A stretch of DNA of 64,000 nucleotides from VAXT01 sp963774625 (GTDB lineage: Bacteria > Actinomycetota > Thermoleophilia > Gaiellales > Gaiellaceae). Position numbers and translations under genes: made by a program. The stretch lies in NCBI GenBank assembly GCA_963774625.1, contig CAVZFQ010000013.1:1488001-1552000 (forward strand), written 5' to 3'. Every line of letters begins with the position of its first letter. Position 1 is the first letter of the stretch. The notes under the pieces are model-generated. The model did no database searches. It saw only the letters and a list, made by a program, of their open reading frames with translations, and was not told the origin of the DNA. Shown piece by piece: positions 52,458 through 60,782 of the stretch.

Positions 52458-53075
52458 CTACGTAATGAGCGACTGGCGTAGCGCGACCGCTACGGCCTCG
52501 GTCGGCGTCGCTACCCCGAGCTTCGCCTTGATCCTGCCCATGAGCTTGCGCACGGCCGCGGTGGAGATGAACAGGGCGGCGCCGATCTCCTCGTAGCCTT
52601 CGCCGCGTGCCAGCAGTCGCAGCACATCGCGGTCGCGCTGCGTGAGCTCGGGAGCCGCGTCAGGAGCGTCCGACGTCGCGGTGAGCGTCGCGTCGACGTA
52701 CGTTCCCCCTCTCGACACGACCTGAATCGCGCGTAACACCTCCGCGAGGGCCGCATTCTTCATCAGGAACCCGCGGGCACCTGCGTCGAGCGCCTCGACG
52801 ACCTGCGCGCGGTCGCCGTAGCCGCTGAACAGGACGACCGCGGTCTGTGGAGAGCTCCGAGCTGCAAGTCGGGTGACCTCGATCCCGTTCGCGCCCGGCA
52901 TCTGGATGTCGAGCAGCGCAACGGCCGGCTGCTCCTGCTCGATGAGCTTCAGAGCCTCCGGGCCGTCCTTGGCGCGCCCGACGACATTGAGTCCGTCCCG
53001 TTCGAGGTATTTCGAGACGGCGTCGAGGATGCCGGGATGATCGTCGGCGAGGAGCACGGTCGTCGGCTCGCTCAC
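52458..53075 (-). CDS. LuxR/NarL-type response regulator
   Basis: 205 aa. Receiver domain (LLADDHPGILDAVSKYLE, phospho-Asp in VALLDIQMPGANGIEV, switch residues LFSGYG and Lys in FLMKNA) followed by a LuxR-type HTH (LTQRDRDVLRLLARGEGYEEIGAALFISTAAVRKLMGRI is the region). Last gene of a four-gene operon with 4-bp overlaps. Probably the transcriptional output of the upstream kinase. Confidence 0.9.
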   Translation of the reverse strand: MSEPTTVLLADDHPGILDAVSKYLERDGLNVVGRAKDGPEALKLIEQEQPAVALLDIQMPGANGIEVTRLAARSSPQTAVVLFSGYGDRAQVVEALDAGARGFLMKNAALAEVLRAIQVVSRGGTYVDATLTATSDAPDAAPELTQRDRDVLRLLARGEGYEEIGAALFISTAAVRKLMGRIKAKLGVATPTEAVAVALRQSLIT

Positions 53076-54205
53076 GTCGCGCCTCCGACGAGCTCCGTTG
53101 GCGGTTTGGTCGAATTGCGCGTCGTGTACAGGGCCCTCACCTCGAGCATCTCGTCGAGGGAGTCGAGGAACACGTCGAGCATGGCGGGGTCGAACTGGAT
53201 GCCACGCAGCACGCGCATTTCCGCGATCGCATGCTCGACCGTGAAGGCCGGCCGGTAGACCCGGTCGCTGGTCATCGCGTCGAAGACGTCGGCCACCGCC
53301 GCGATCCGACCCTCGACCGGAATGTCTTCTCCGGCGAGGCCCCGCGGGTAGCCGCCGCCGTCGAAGTGCTCATGATGGGTCCAGGCGATTTCAGCCGCGA
53401 GCTCGAGCATCTCGCCGCCGGACCCGGCCAGCATGCGGTAGCCGATCTCGGCATGCGTCTGCACGATCGCGCGCTCTTCGAGGTCGAGCGGCCCGGGCTT
53501 CAGAAGGATGCGATCCGGAATCCCGATCTTGCCGACGTCGTGCAACGGGCTTGCCAGGTAGATCACCTCGCACCAGTCGCGATCGACCCCGAGCCGTTGG
53601 GCCAGCAGATAGCAGTAGTGACTCATGCTCTCGATGTGTGGCCCGGCGTCGCCGTCGCGGAACTCGGCCGCGCGGGAGAGCCGGTTGATGGTCTCCTTCT
53701 GGGACTGGCGCAAGTCATCCTCGGCTCGACTCAGGGCCTGCACCGTCGTCTCGAGCTCGGCGGTGCGCTCGCGGACTGCGGTCTCGAGCAACACGGTGTG
53801 CTTGCGGCTCTCGAGCTCCAGGCCACGGCGCCGGAGCGCGTTCGCGATGTTGATGAGGAGCTCGGTGTTGTAGAAGGGCTTGATGACGTAGCCGTACGTG
53901 CCGAGGGCGAGCGCTTTCTCGGCGATCTCCGAGTCGTCGGCGCCGGTGACCATGATCGTCGCCGTCTCGGGGTGCGCAGAGGCAACGTGCTCGACGAGCT
54001 CGAGGCCGGACTCGCCCGGCATGTTCAGGTCGCACAAAGCGAGATCGAAGGACGCGTTCGCCAGCGCTTCGCGAGCTTCAGCTCCGTTCCCGGCCGACTC
54101 GCATTCGTAACCGTTGCGGCCGAGCATGCGCGTCAGCATCGACCGTACGGTCTCGTCGTCGTCGACGATCAAGATTCGGGGCTGGTTCTGGCTCGTGGCG
54201 CTCAT
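53072..54205 (-). CDS. Receiver - HD-GYP response regulator
   Basis: 377 aa. REC domain at 1-125 (ILIVDDDETVRSML; phospho-Asp in LALCDLNMPGESGLEL; Lys in YVIKPF). A coiled linker leads to an HD-GYP domain: GPHIESMSHYCYLLAQ, LHDVGKIGIP, THHEHFDGGGYPRG, AVADVFDAMTSDRVYR. All catalytic residues are present, so phosphorylation-controlled c-di-GMP hydrolysis is likely. Overlaps both neighbours by 4 bp. Confidence 0.92.
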   Translation of the reverse strand: MSATSQNQPRILIVDDDETVRSMLTRMLGRNGYECESAGNGAEAREALANASFDLALCDLNMPGESGLELVEHVASAHPETATIMVTGADDSEIAEKALALGTYGYVIKPFYNTELLINIANALRRRGLELESRKHTVLLETAVRERTAELETTVQALSRAEDDLRQSQKETINRLSRAAEFRDGDAGPHIESMSHYCYLLAQRLGVDRDWCEVIYLASPLHDVGKIGIPDRILLKPGPLDLEERAIVQTHAEIGYRMLAGSGGEMLELAAEIAWTHHEHFDGGGYPRGLAGEDIPVEGRIAAVADVFDAMTSDRVYRPAFTVEHAIAEMRVLRGIQFDPAMLDVFLDSLDEMLEVRALYTTRNSTKPPTELVGGAT

Positions 54206-57200
54206 GCGGCCGCCGCCGGTTGGTCGCTGTGGGCGTCGAGGACTTCGCGAATGCGGAGCGCGAGCTGCTCCGCGCCGAAGGGCTTCTGGATGAAGGCCAT
54301 GCCCGCGTCGAGCACACCGCGACGGACCACGGCGTCGTCCGTGTAGCCGGACATGTACAGGATCGCGATGTCGGGTCGGATTGCCTGGATCTGCTCGGCG
54401 AGCTGGCGTCCGCTCGTGCCGGGCATGACGAGATCGCTCAAGAGCAGGTCGATCGTGCCGTTCTCGACTTTGGCCAGCTCGAGCGCTTCCTCGCCGCCGT
54501 TGGCAGGGAGGACGCGATAGCGCGACTTATGGAGGATGTTGCGGACGATCCGCTGCACGTGCGGGTCGTCCTCGACCAGCAGAATCGTCTCGCCTGAGCT
54601 CTGGGTGATGCTTGCCGCTCGGTCGGGCTTTCTCGATTCGAGGGGCTGTGCCTGCTCGGCGAGCGGGAGAAAGACCTTGAACGTCGTCCCGTGGTCTACC
54701 TCGCTGTACACCCAGATCGAGCCGCCGCTCTGTACGACGATGCCGTGCACCGTCGGCAGCCCGAACCCGGATCCATCGTCCTTGGTGGTGAAGAAGGGCT
54801 CGAAGATCTTCGCGAGGGTCTCGGCGTCCATTCCGCGACCGGTGTCGCTGACGGTGAGCATCGCGTAGCGGCCCGGGACGAGGTCGATCTCCTCCTCCGA
54901 CCCGATCTCGGTCGTCGTCACCTCGAGCGTGAGCTGGCCACCGCCTGGCATCGCGTCGCGCGCGTTCACGGCCAGGTTCGCGATCACCTGTTCGACCTGG
55001 CTGCGGTCGGCGCTGAGGTGCACGGGCTTATCCGCCACGACGGAGTGGAGCTCGACGTCTTCGCCGATCATCCGCCGTAGGAGCTTGTCCATGTCATGGA
55101 CGACCTCGTTCAGGTCGAGGACCTCGGGCTGGAGCACCTGCTGGCGGCTGAAAGCAAGGAGCTGCGCAGTAAGAGCCGCCGCGCGCTCGGAGGCCGCGAC
55201 CATTTCCTCGACCTCTTCGACGGCGTTGTCGCCGTGCTTCAGCGCGTCGATCGCGAGCTCGCCGTTGCCTCGGATGGCTAGCAAGATGTTGTTGAAGTCA
55301 TGCGCGACCCCGCCCGCGAGCCGCCCGACGGCCTCGAGCTTGTGGGCCTGTCGCAGTTGGTGCTCGAGCTTGGTCCGGTGCTCCTCCGCCAGATGCCGGT
55401 CGGTGATGTCGACGGCAACGCCGAGGAAGCGGGTCGAATGGCCGTCCGGCCCTCGAACGGCATCTCCTCTGGTGAGCATCCAGCGCAGCTCGCCGTCGTT
55501 CGGCCGGACCAGGCGGTACTCGAACTCGAAGTGGTCGCCGTTGGCCACGGCCGTAGCCATCGCCGCTTGGAGCCCTGCGCGATCGTCGGGATAGACGAGC
55601 GCCATGAACGACTCGTCCGATCCTTCCATGTCATCGTCCACTCCAGAGAGCCGGCGCAGGTTCTTCGACCAGGTCGTTTCGCCTGTCTGGAGGTCTGTGT
55701 CCCAGGTCCCGACGCCGCCGAGCTCTTGCGCCAGTTGCAGCCGCTCCTCGCTGTGCGCGAGCCGCTCTTCCATCGCATGACGGTGTGTGATGTCGACGGC
55801 GACGCCGAGGAAGCGCGTCGCCTTGCCGTCCGGACCTGCCACGGCATCTCCTCTGCTGAGGAGCCAACGAACCTCGCCGTCCGGGCGGACCAACCGATAC
55901 TCGAACTCGGGATGGCCGGTGTTGTCCTCGGCCGCAATCATGGCCGCGTCCAGTCCGGCGCGGTCGTCGGGATGGACGAGTGAGAGGAACAGGTCGTGGT
56001 TTCCGACCACGTCTTCGTCCACGCCGGCGATCCGGCGCAGATTCTGCGACCAGGTCGTCTCGCCTGTCTGAAGGTCGGTGTCCCAGGTGCCAATACTGCC
56101 GACCTCCTGCGCTAGCCTCATCCCTTCCTCGCTGCGCTGGAGCTGTTCTTCCATCCAGCGACGGAGAGTGATGTCGACGACGACGCCGTAGGCGCGCGGG
56201 GCCCCAGTCTCTTCCAGAAAGACTCGCCCGCGAGAGAAGTGCCAGCCCTCTGTGCCGTTCGGAGAGCGGAACCGGTACTCGTACTCGAAATCGCCGCCGC
56301 TCGCGCGCGCTCGCTCGAAGCTTTTCGTGACCCGGTTGCGATCGCCGGGATGGACGAACGAGACCCAATCCTGGAGCGTCACATCTGCGCCGGAGGAACC
56401 CTTGATCAACATGGCGAGGTCGTGCGAGACCCACAACCGGCCCGTCACGAGGTCCATGTTCCAGGTGCTGATGCCTGCCACATGGTGCGCCAGGCCCATT
56501 TTCTCGTTCGCCTGGGCGAGAGCGGCTTGCGACTTCGTGCTATCGCGCTGAAGGATCCAGACACGCCAGCTGACCAGCAGCATCGTGGCGATGATGACCA
56601 ACCCGATCGCCTCGACCTCGACGCTTTGACCGGCCGCCGCCTGCGCGATCAACACGCTCGGAGCGACGAGTAGAGCGAGAAGAAGTGCGCCGATCCGCCA
56701 TGTCGACAGTCCGACACGCTCGTTCTCTTTCAGCGCTTCAATCCGAGCCATCGAGGGATGGAGCGCCGCGGTTCCCCAGAGCGCGTAACAGGCCAGCCAG
56801 CCTGCGTCGATGGTCATGCCGACCGTGTACAGACCCTTCAGGCCGAGGTAGCTGTAGGCGGCATCGGCGACCAGGAGCCCAACCCCGCCGACCATGAACG
56901 CCCGCAGCGCGAAGTTCGTCATCCGGCCTCGGAACAGGAGTTGCGTGAGTGCGATCAGCAGCACGACGTCCAGTACCGGAATGCCGCCTGCGATGACTTT
57001 CAGGAACGTCGAGTCCGATGTCGACAGCAGCGGCTCCAGCAGGAAGATCATGGAGACGACGCCGGCCCCCAGCGCGACGATGGCGGCGTCCAGCAAGTCT
57101 CCGACGCGGGGTCGGCTCCCGCCGCGGGACCACAAGAGGACGCCCCCGATGAGAAGGGGATAGGCGCAGAGGTAGGCGAGGTCCGCGAACGACGGATACG

Positions 57201-57495
57201 GCGCCTGCTTTCCAAGGACCCAGACGTAGAAATTCCAGTACGTATCGCCTACGCACCAGAGCACGAGGCCGCCCGCGAGGAGCAGCCAATGGCGGTATTG
57301 CTCCGGCCGGTGGTGTCGGACTCCGACGAGAATCGCAACCGGGGCCGCGGCGCCTAGCAGGCCATAGATCGCACTCTGTGCGTCGGTGTTGTCGCCGAGA
57401 ACGAAGTAGGCCATCGCTAGCGCGAGCGCCACGAGTGAGTACCCCTTCCAGAGGCGACCTTCGCGCCAAGCGCTCGATGCAGAAACCCGGCTCAT
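54202..57495 (-). CDS. Hybrid sensor histidine kinase (multi-TM, three PAS, HisKA, HATPase, REC)
   Basis: 1097 aa. About eight or nine TM helices in residues 15-310 form an uncharacterised sensory region. Three PAS/PAC units (about 340-700) follow, the last two nearly duplicates (RRIAGVDED/RRLSGVDDD, GDAVAGPDGKATRFLGVAVDI). HisKA has the phospho-His in GRLAGGVAHDFNNILL. HATPase has NLAVNARDAMPGGG and GSGFGLPTVHGIV. The C-terminal REC has its Asp in LLLSDLVMPGTSG. This is the central kinase of the operon; the ligand is unknown. 4-bp overlaps on both sides. Confidence 0.92.
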   Translation of the reverse strand: MSRVSASSAWREGRLWKGYSLVALALAMAYFVLGDNTDAQSAIYGLLGAAAPVAILVGVRHHRPEQYRHWLLLAGGLVLWCVGDTYWNFYVWVLGKQAPYPSFADLAYLCAYPLLIGGVLLWSRGGSRPRVGDLLDAAIVALGAGVVSMIFLLEPLLSTSDSTFLKVIAGGIPVLDVVLLIALTQLLFRGRMTNFALRAFMVGGVGLLVADAAYSYLGLKGLYTVGMTIDAGWLACYALWGTAALHPSMARIEALKENERVGLSTWRIGALLLALLVAPSVLIAQAAAGQSVEVEAIGLVIIATMLLVSWRVWILQRDSTKSQAALAQANEKMGLAHHVAGISTWNMDLVTGRLWVSHDLAMLIKGSSGADVTLQDWVSFVHPGDRNRVTKSFERARASGGDFEYEYRFRSPNGTEGWHFSRGRVFLEETGAPRAYGVVVDITLRRWMEEQLQRSEEGMRLAQEVGSIGTWDTDLQTGETTWSQNLRRIAGVDEDVVGNHDLFLSLVHPDDRAGLDAAMIAAEDNTGHPEFEYRLVRPDGEVRWLLSRGDAVAGPDGKATRFLGVAVDITHRHAMEERLAHSEERLQLAQELGGVGTWDTDLQTGETTWSKNLRRLSGVDDDMEGSDESFMALVYPDDRAGLQAAMATAVANGDHFEFEYRLVRPNDGELRWMLTRGDAVRGPDGHSTRFLGVAVDITDRHLAEEHRTKLEHQLRQAHKLEAVGRLAGGVAHDFNNILLAIRGNGELAIDALKHGDNAVEEVEEMVAASERAAALTAQLLAFSRQQVLQPEVLDLNEVVHDMDKLLRRMIGEDVELHSVVADKPVHLSADRSQVEQVIANLAVNARDAMPGGGQLTLEVTTTEIGSEEEIDLVPGRYAMLTVSDTGRGMDAETLAKIFEPFFTTKDDGSGFGLPTVHGIVVQSGGSIWVYSEVDHGTTFKVFLPLAEQAQPLESRKPDRAASITQSSGETILLVEDDPHVQRIVRNILHKSRYRVLPANGGEEALELAKVENGTIDLLLSDLVMPGTSGRQLAEQIQAIRPDIAILYMSGYTDDAVVRRGVLDAGMAFIQKPFGAEQLALRIREVLDAHSDQPAAAA

Positions 57496-57941
57496 GCCGG
57501 TGTCTCCTCTCCCTCGCGTCGGAGCTGCGGGTCGATGAAGATCTCGCCCGCGGCGACTGCGGCCATCGCGGTCAGGAGGTTGTCAGACGAGCCGTCCTTG
57601 AGGACGACGGCGCGGGCGCCGGCGTCCAGCGCCTCGCCGACCATCTTGTCGTCCGCGTAGCTCGTGTAGATGATGACTGCCGTCTTCATGCGGGCGATCT
57701 CGGACACCCGACGTGCAACCTCGAGGCCGTTCAAGTCGGGCAGTCGAAGATCGACCACGACGGCCGTCATCGGCTGCTCCTCGAGGATTTTCAGGGCCCC
57801 TTGGCCCGTCTTCGCCTTGCCGAGCACGCGAACGCCCTCGCTCAGAAGCAGGCTCTCGCACGCAGCGAGGAGCTGATCGTGGTCGTCGGCAAGCACGCAG
57901 GCAAGAGCCTGCCGCTGCCGGCCGGTACTGAGATCGGCCAT
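57492..57941 (-). CDS. Stand-alone receiver-domain protein
   Basis: 149 aa receiver domain of the NarL type (LADDHDQLLAACESLLLSEG; phospho-Asp in AVVVDLRLPDLNGLEV; IIYTSYADD; Lys in VVLKDGS). It ends where a LuxR HTH would normally begin; the frame stops at GEETPA, so a real domain loss or phosphotransfer role is likely. First gene of the kinase operon, followed by a 4-bp overlap. Confidence 0.88.
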   Translation of the reverse strand: MADLSTGRQRQALACVLADDHDQLLAACESLLLSEGVRVLGKAKTGQGALKILEEQPMTAVVVDLRLPDLNGLEVARRVSEIARMKTAVIIYTSYADDKMVGEALDAGARAVVLKDGSSDNLLTAMAAVAAGEIFIDPQLRREGEETPA

Positions 57942-58022
57942 GCTCTTAGGATCGTCACGCCTGTCCCGCGGGACGATCGCGCTTTACCGACGCGAAGGAT
58001 CCTCTCTTTGCAGGATGGCGTC

Positions 58023-58646
58023 TTACGCGATCAGCGAGTCACGCAGGGCTTTCGCCACCGCCTCGGTGCGGGTATCCGCCTCGAGCTTCTGCATGGCGTT
58101 CTTGACATGCGTCCGAACGGTCAGCGGCGAGATCGAAAGTTGCTGAGCGACCTCCTCGTTGCGCATGCCGTCTGCGAGGAGCCGAAGGATCTCCCGTTCG
58201 CGCTTGGTCACGGTGGGGAGGCGCTCGGCGGCTTGCGGCCCGGCAAGAACTCCCGCCAGAGCCGGGTCGACGTAGGTGCCGCCGCCACCAATGGTTCGAA
58301 TCGCCCGCGCCAGGTCGTCGAGCGGCGCCTCCTTGACGAGGAACCCGCGGGCACCGGCGTCGAGGGCCTCCAGCAGGAGCGAGCGCTCGCCGTGGCCGGT
58401 GTAGAGGATGACCGCGGTCGCCGACCCTTCGTCGCTGAGCTTTCGAGCGATGTCGATCCCGCCTACGCCCGGCATGCGGATGTCCACGATCGCAACGTCC
58501 GGCGCGTGCTCCGCGATCAGCCGCAACGCCTCGTCGCCGTCCTGCGCCTGCGCGACGATCTCGACGTCGTCGACGTCGGCGAGATATCGCGAGACAGCGT
58601 CGATGATCGCCGGGTGATCGTCAGCGATGACGCAGCGGTACTGCAC
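58023..58646 (-). CDS. LuxR/NarL-type response regulator
   Basis: 207 aa. Receiver (VIADDHPAIIDAVSRYLAD; phospho-Asp in VAIVDIRMPGVGG; YTGHGE; Lys in FLVKEA) plus LuxR HTH (VTKREREILRLLADGMRNEE, QQLSISPLTVRTHVKNAMQKL). Similar to the regulator at 52458-53075, so probably a paralogue. It is separate from the four-gene operon by 81 bp; its cognate kinase is not obvious. Confidence 0.9.
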   Translation of the reverse strand: MQYRCVIADDHPAIIDAVSRYLADVDDVEIVAQAQDGDEALRLIAEHAPDVAIVDIRMPGVGGIDIARKLSDEGSATAVILYTGHGERSLLLEALDAGARGFLVKEAPLDDLARAIRTIGGGGTYVDPALAGVLAGPQAAERLPTVTKREREILRLLADGMRNEEVAQQLSISPLTVRTHVKNAMQKLEADTRTEAVAKALRDSLIA

Positions 58647-58753
58647 GTCTACTCCATTCTCGTCGCCGGGGAGGGCCGCAAAAAGCTTAGGCAGGGCTGG
58701 GTGCCTACACTAATATTCACGGCTCTCGAGGCCCACGTCGTGTCGCAATCGGT

Positions 58754-59482
58754 TTAGGTCGCGCGGTGCTCCTCGAGGAGCCGCAGCGCAAGCAGCCGCC
58801 CCTCGTTGACTGCGACGAAATTGCCTTCGCGTGCGGCGACGATCGAGCCGCGGAAGAGGAGTTGGAGTTGGTGCGCGAGAGTCGGCCCTTCTGCCAAGCC
58901 CGCCTCCTGGCCGAGCCGCCAAAGGAGCTCATAGACGCGTGCAATGGCCGCGAGAGACGCCTCCCGTATCGCAGGCGAGCGGTCGTGGACCTCGAGCACC
59001 GAGTTGATGAACAGGCATCCCGCGTAGCCTTCGTCTTGGAGCCACTCGTGGAAGACGTCGACCAGGGCGGCAAGGCGATCTTCAGGCTTCGGCGCTCTGT
59101 GAGCGGACTCGGATCTGAGCAGGCCATCGATCCAAAGCGCCTCGTGACGCTCCAGGACCGCGACCACGAGGTCGTCCTTCGACAGGAAGTACCGGTACAA
59201 CGAGGTTTTGGCGACCCCGGCCTCGGCGACGATCCGATCGACTCCGACAGCAGTGAACCCTTCTTGTACGAAGAGCTCATAGGCGGTGCGGAGGATGCGC
59301 TCGCGAGTGTCGAGGCCCGGCTCCTCCGGAGGATCGCGGGGGGGAAGCCGGGGCCGCGTTCTCCGGACCTCGGGGCGTTTGGTGATCGCTAAATCGTACA
59401 GACCTGTTCGTCCTCTGCTATTTTCTTCTTGGTATGGATACAGACAGGTCTGTAGCCATTCAGATCCGCAGGAACTCGCCAA
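58754..59482 (-). CDS. TetR family transcriptional regulator (start uncertain)
   Basis: HTH region TRERILRTAYELFVQEGFTAVGVDRIVAEAGVAKTSLYRYF is standard TetR, followed by a ligand-binding half with GYAGCLFINSVLEV. TTG 59482 is an ordinary start, but the reading includes the operator-like palindrome at 59439. A CTG at 59401 would give the more usual 216 aa with AGAGGA upstream. It is divergent from the LysR gene, and a repressor of itself or that gene is plausible. Confidence 0.82.
   Translation of the reverse strand: MASSCGSEWLQTCLYPYQEENSRGRTGLYDLAITKRPEVRRTRPRLPPRDPPEEPGLDTRERILRTAYELFVQEGFTAVGVDRIVAEAGVAKTSLYRYFLSKDDLVVAVLERHEALWIDGLLRSESAHRAPKPEDRLAALVDVFHEWLQDEGYAGCLFINSVLEVHDRSPAIREASLAAIARVYELLWRLGQEAGLAEGPTLAHQLQLLFRGSIVAAREGNFVAVNEGRLLALRLLEEHRAT
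59397..59454. promoter_or_regulatory. Operator-like ACAGAC/GTCTGT palindromes between tetR and lysR
   Basis: A 16-bp palindrome TACAGACAGGTCTGTA at 59439-59454 and a shorter related site ACAGACCTGT at about 59399-59408 share half-sites, 40 bp apart. The gap between them is AT-richer than its surroundings. Typical of TetR autoregulation, inferred only from symmetry and position. Confidence 0.55.
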
Positions 59483-59651
59483 TGCACAGACGGTATTGGA
59501 CTCCCCCCGGCTCTCACTGCATAGTGGCGCCCGACGGTTTCCAAGAGGCAGCGCTGTGCCTGTTGCTGCTCTGACTAGGACTGGGTTGGGGACACAGGAA
59601 CACGACACAGCCGACGCCGCCGCAGGAGCCGAACCACACCGCTCGGCGCCG

Positions 59652-60575
59652 GTGGCAGTCGAGCTCAGGCATCTGCGCTACTTCCTCGCGGTCTTCGAGG
59701 AGTTGCACTTCGGCCGCGCGGCCGCGCGCCTTCGCATATCGCAGCCTCCGCTCTCGCAGGCAATCCGCAAGCTCGAGCTCGAGCTCGGCGTGCAGCTGTT
59801 CGAACGGACGAGCCGGATGGTGAGCGCAACCGAGGCGGGACGCGTCCTGGCCGGCGAGGCGCGCAAGGTTCTCGCCGAGTTCGACACCGCAGTCGCTGAG
59901 ACGCGGCGCGCCGGGGGAGCGGCGTCACCGCTGCGCATTGGCTGCGTGCCACATCTTCCGATCCAGCCGCTCCTGCGATTCCTGGGCGCGCTGCACGATC
60001 GCGACCCGAGCACACGCGTACAGGTGACGCACCTGAACTTCCTCGAGCAGGTACGCGCCCTCGCCGCCAGCGAGCTGGATCTCGGCATCTTCCCCGAGAG
60101 CGACGGTGAGGCGCAGATCGAAACCGAGCCGCTGTTCGCAGGCGAGAAGCTCGCGGCCTTTCTGCCTCCTGATCACCCCCTGGCCGAGAAGCAGGTGCTC
60201 GGTCCGAGCGACCTGCGCACGCAGACCCTCGTCATCTTCCCGCGGGCGGCAAACCCGGCTCTCCAGGATCGCCTGCTCGCGCTGGTCGAGGAAGGCGGCT
60301 ACGGGTTCGCCGCCGTCCGAGAAGCCGGCGGACTGAACCCGCGCGACGTCATGCTCGCGGCCGCAGATGGACGCGGTGTCGCGCTCGGGCCGTTCTCGCT
60401 CCAGGATGTGAGCGACGTCGGCGGGATCGTCATCCGGCGCCAACTCGACCCCAGCTTGTCGATGCCGGACACCGTGGTCGCCTGGCGGGCGAACCCGCCG
60501 GGGCAGCTCAAGGAGAAGCTGGCCGTGGCGCAGGAGGTCGCTCGCGAGCTGCGGGCGGCCGATAAACAAGACTAA
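59652..60575 (+). CDS. LysR family transcriptional regulator
   Basis: 307 aa from GTG 59652; the frame is open further upstream but lacks family sequence. N-terminal winged HTH (LRHLRYFLAVFEELHFGRAAARL, ISQPPLSQAIRKLELELGVQLFERTSR). The effector domain starts at PLRIGCVPHLPIQPLLRFL and contains LDLGIFPES and LAAFLPPDHPLAEK. Normal length. A tetR gene lies divergently; no clear target operon is adjacent. Confidence 0.9.
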   Translation: MAVELRHLRYFLAVFEELHFGRAAARLRISQPPLSQAIRKLELELGVQLFERTSRMVSATEAGRVLAGEARKVLAEFDTAVAETRRAGGAASPLRIGCVPHLPIQPLLRFLGALHDRDPSTRVQVTHLNFLEQVRALAASELDLGIFPESDGEAQIETEPLFAGEKLAAFLPPDHPLAEKQVLGPSDLRTQTLVIFPRAANPALQDRLLALVEEGGYGFAAVREAGGLNPRDVMLAAADGRGVALGPFSLQDVSDVGGIVIRRQLDPSLSMPDTVVAWRANPPGQLKEKLAVAQEVARELRAADKQD

Positions 60576-60643
60576 GGACGTATCGAACGAAGAGTCGTGA
60601 CGATGGAGAAATGCGGTCTTCGGCCTGGATCCAGACGTCTACC

Positions 60644-60672
60644 ATATTGATACGCTGTAATCGATATTGACG
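60644..60672 (+). promoter_or_regulatory. AT-rich inverted repeat and -35-like element
   Basis: ATATTGAT (60644-60651) and ATCGATAT (60660-60667) form an inverted repeat (7 of 8) with 8-bp spacing. TTGACG (60667-60672) overlaps its right arm, and two nearby GACGTCT copies (60630, 60670) flank it. This is the most AT-rich stretch of the 207-bp gap; a regulator-controlled promoter for the kinase gene is plausible, but no good -10 was found. Confidence 0.35.
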
Positions 60673-60782
60673 TCTGTAATCTTTCGGCTCAAATAGGGGA
60701 GTCGCGTTTCCCGCGGAGGTCGCCTCTCCGGCGACGCTGACGCCTAGGCCAGCCCCCGGCCGGCGAGAAGGGCCCCTCTGCG

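Noticed and set aside
58754..59608. 284-aa version of the TetR protein
   Set aside because: The extra N-terminal ~70 residues have no family similarity and span the operator-like palindrome and the AT-richer promoter stretch.
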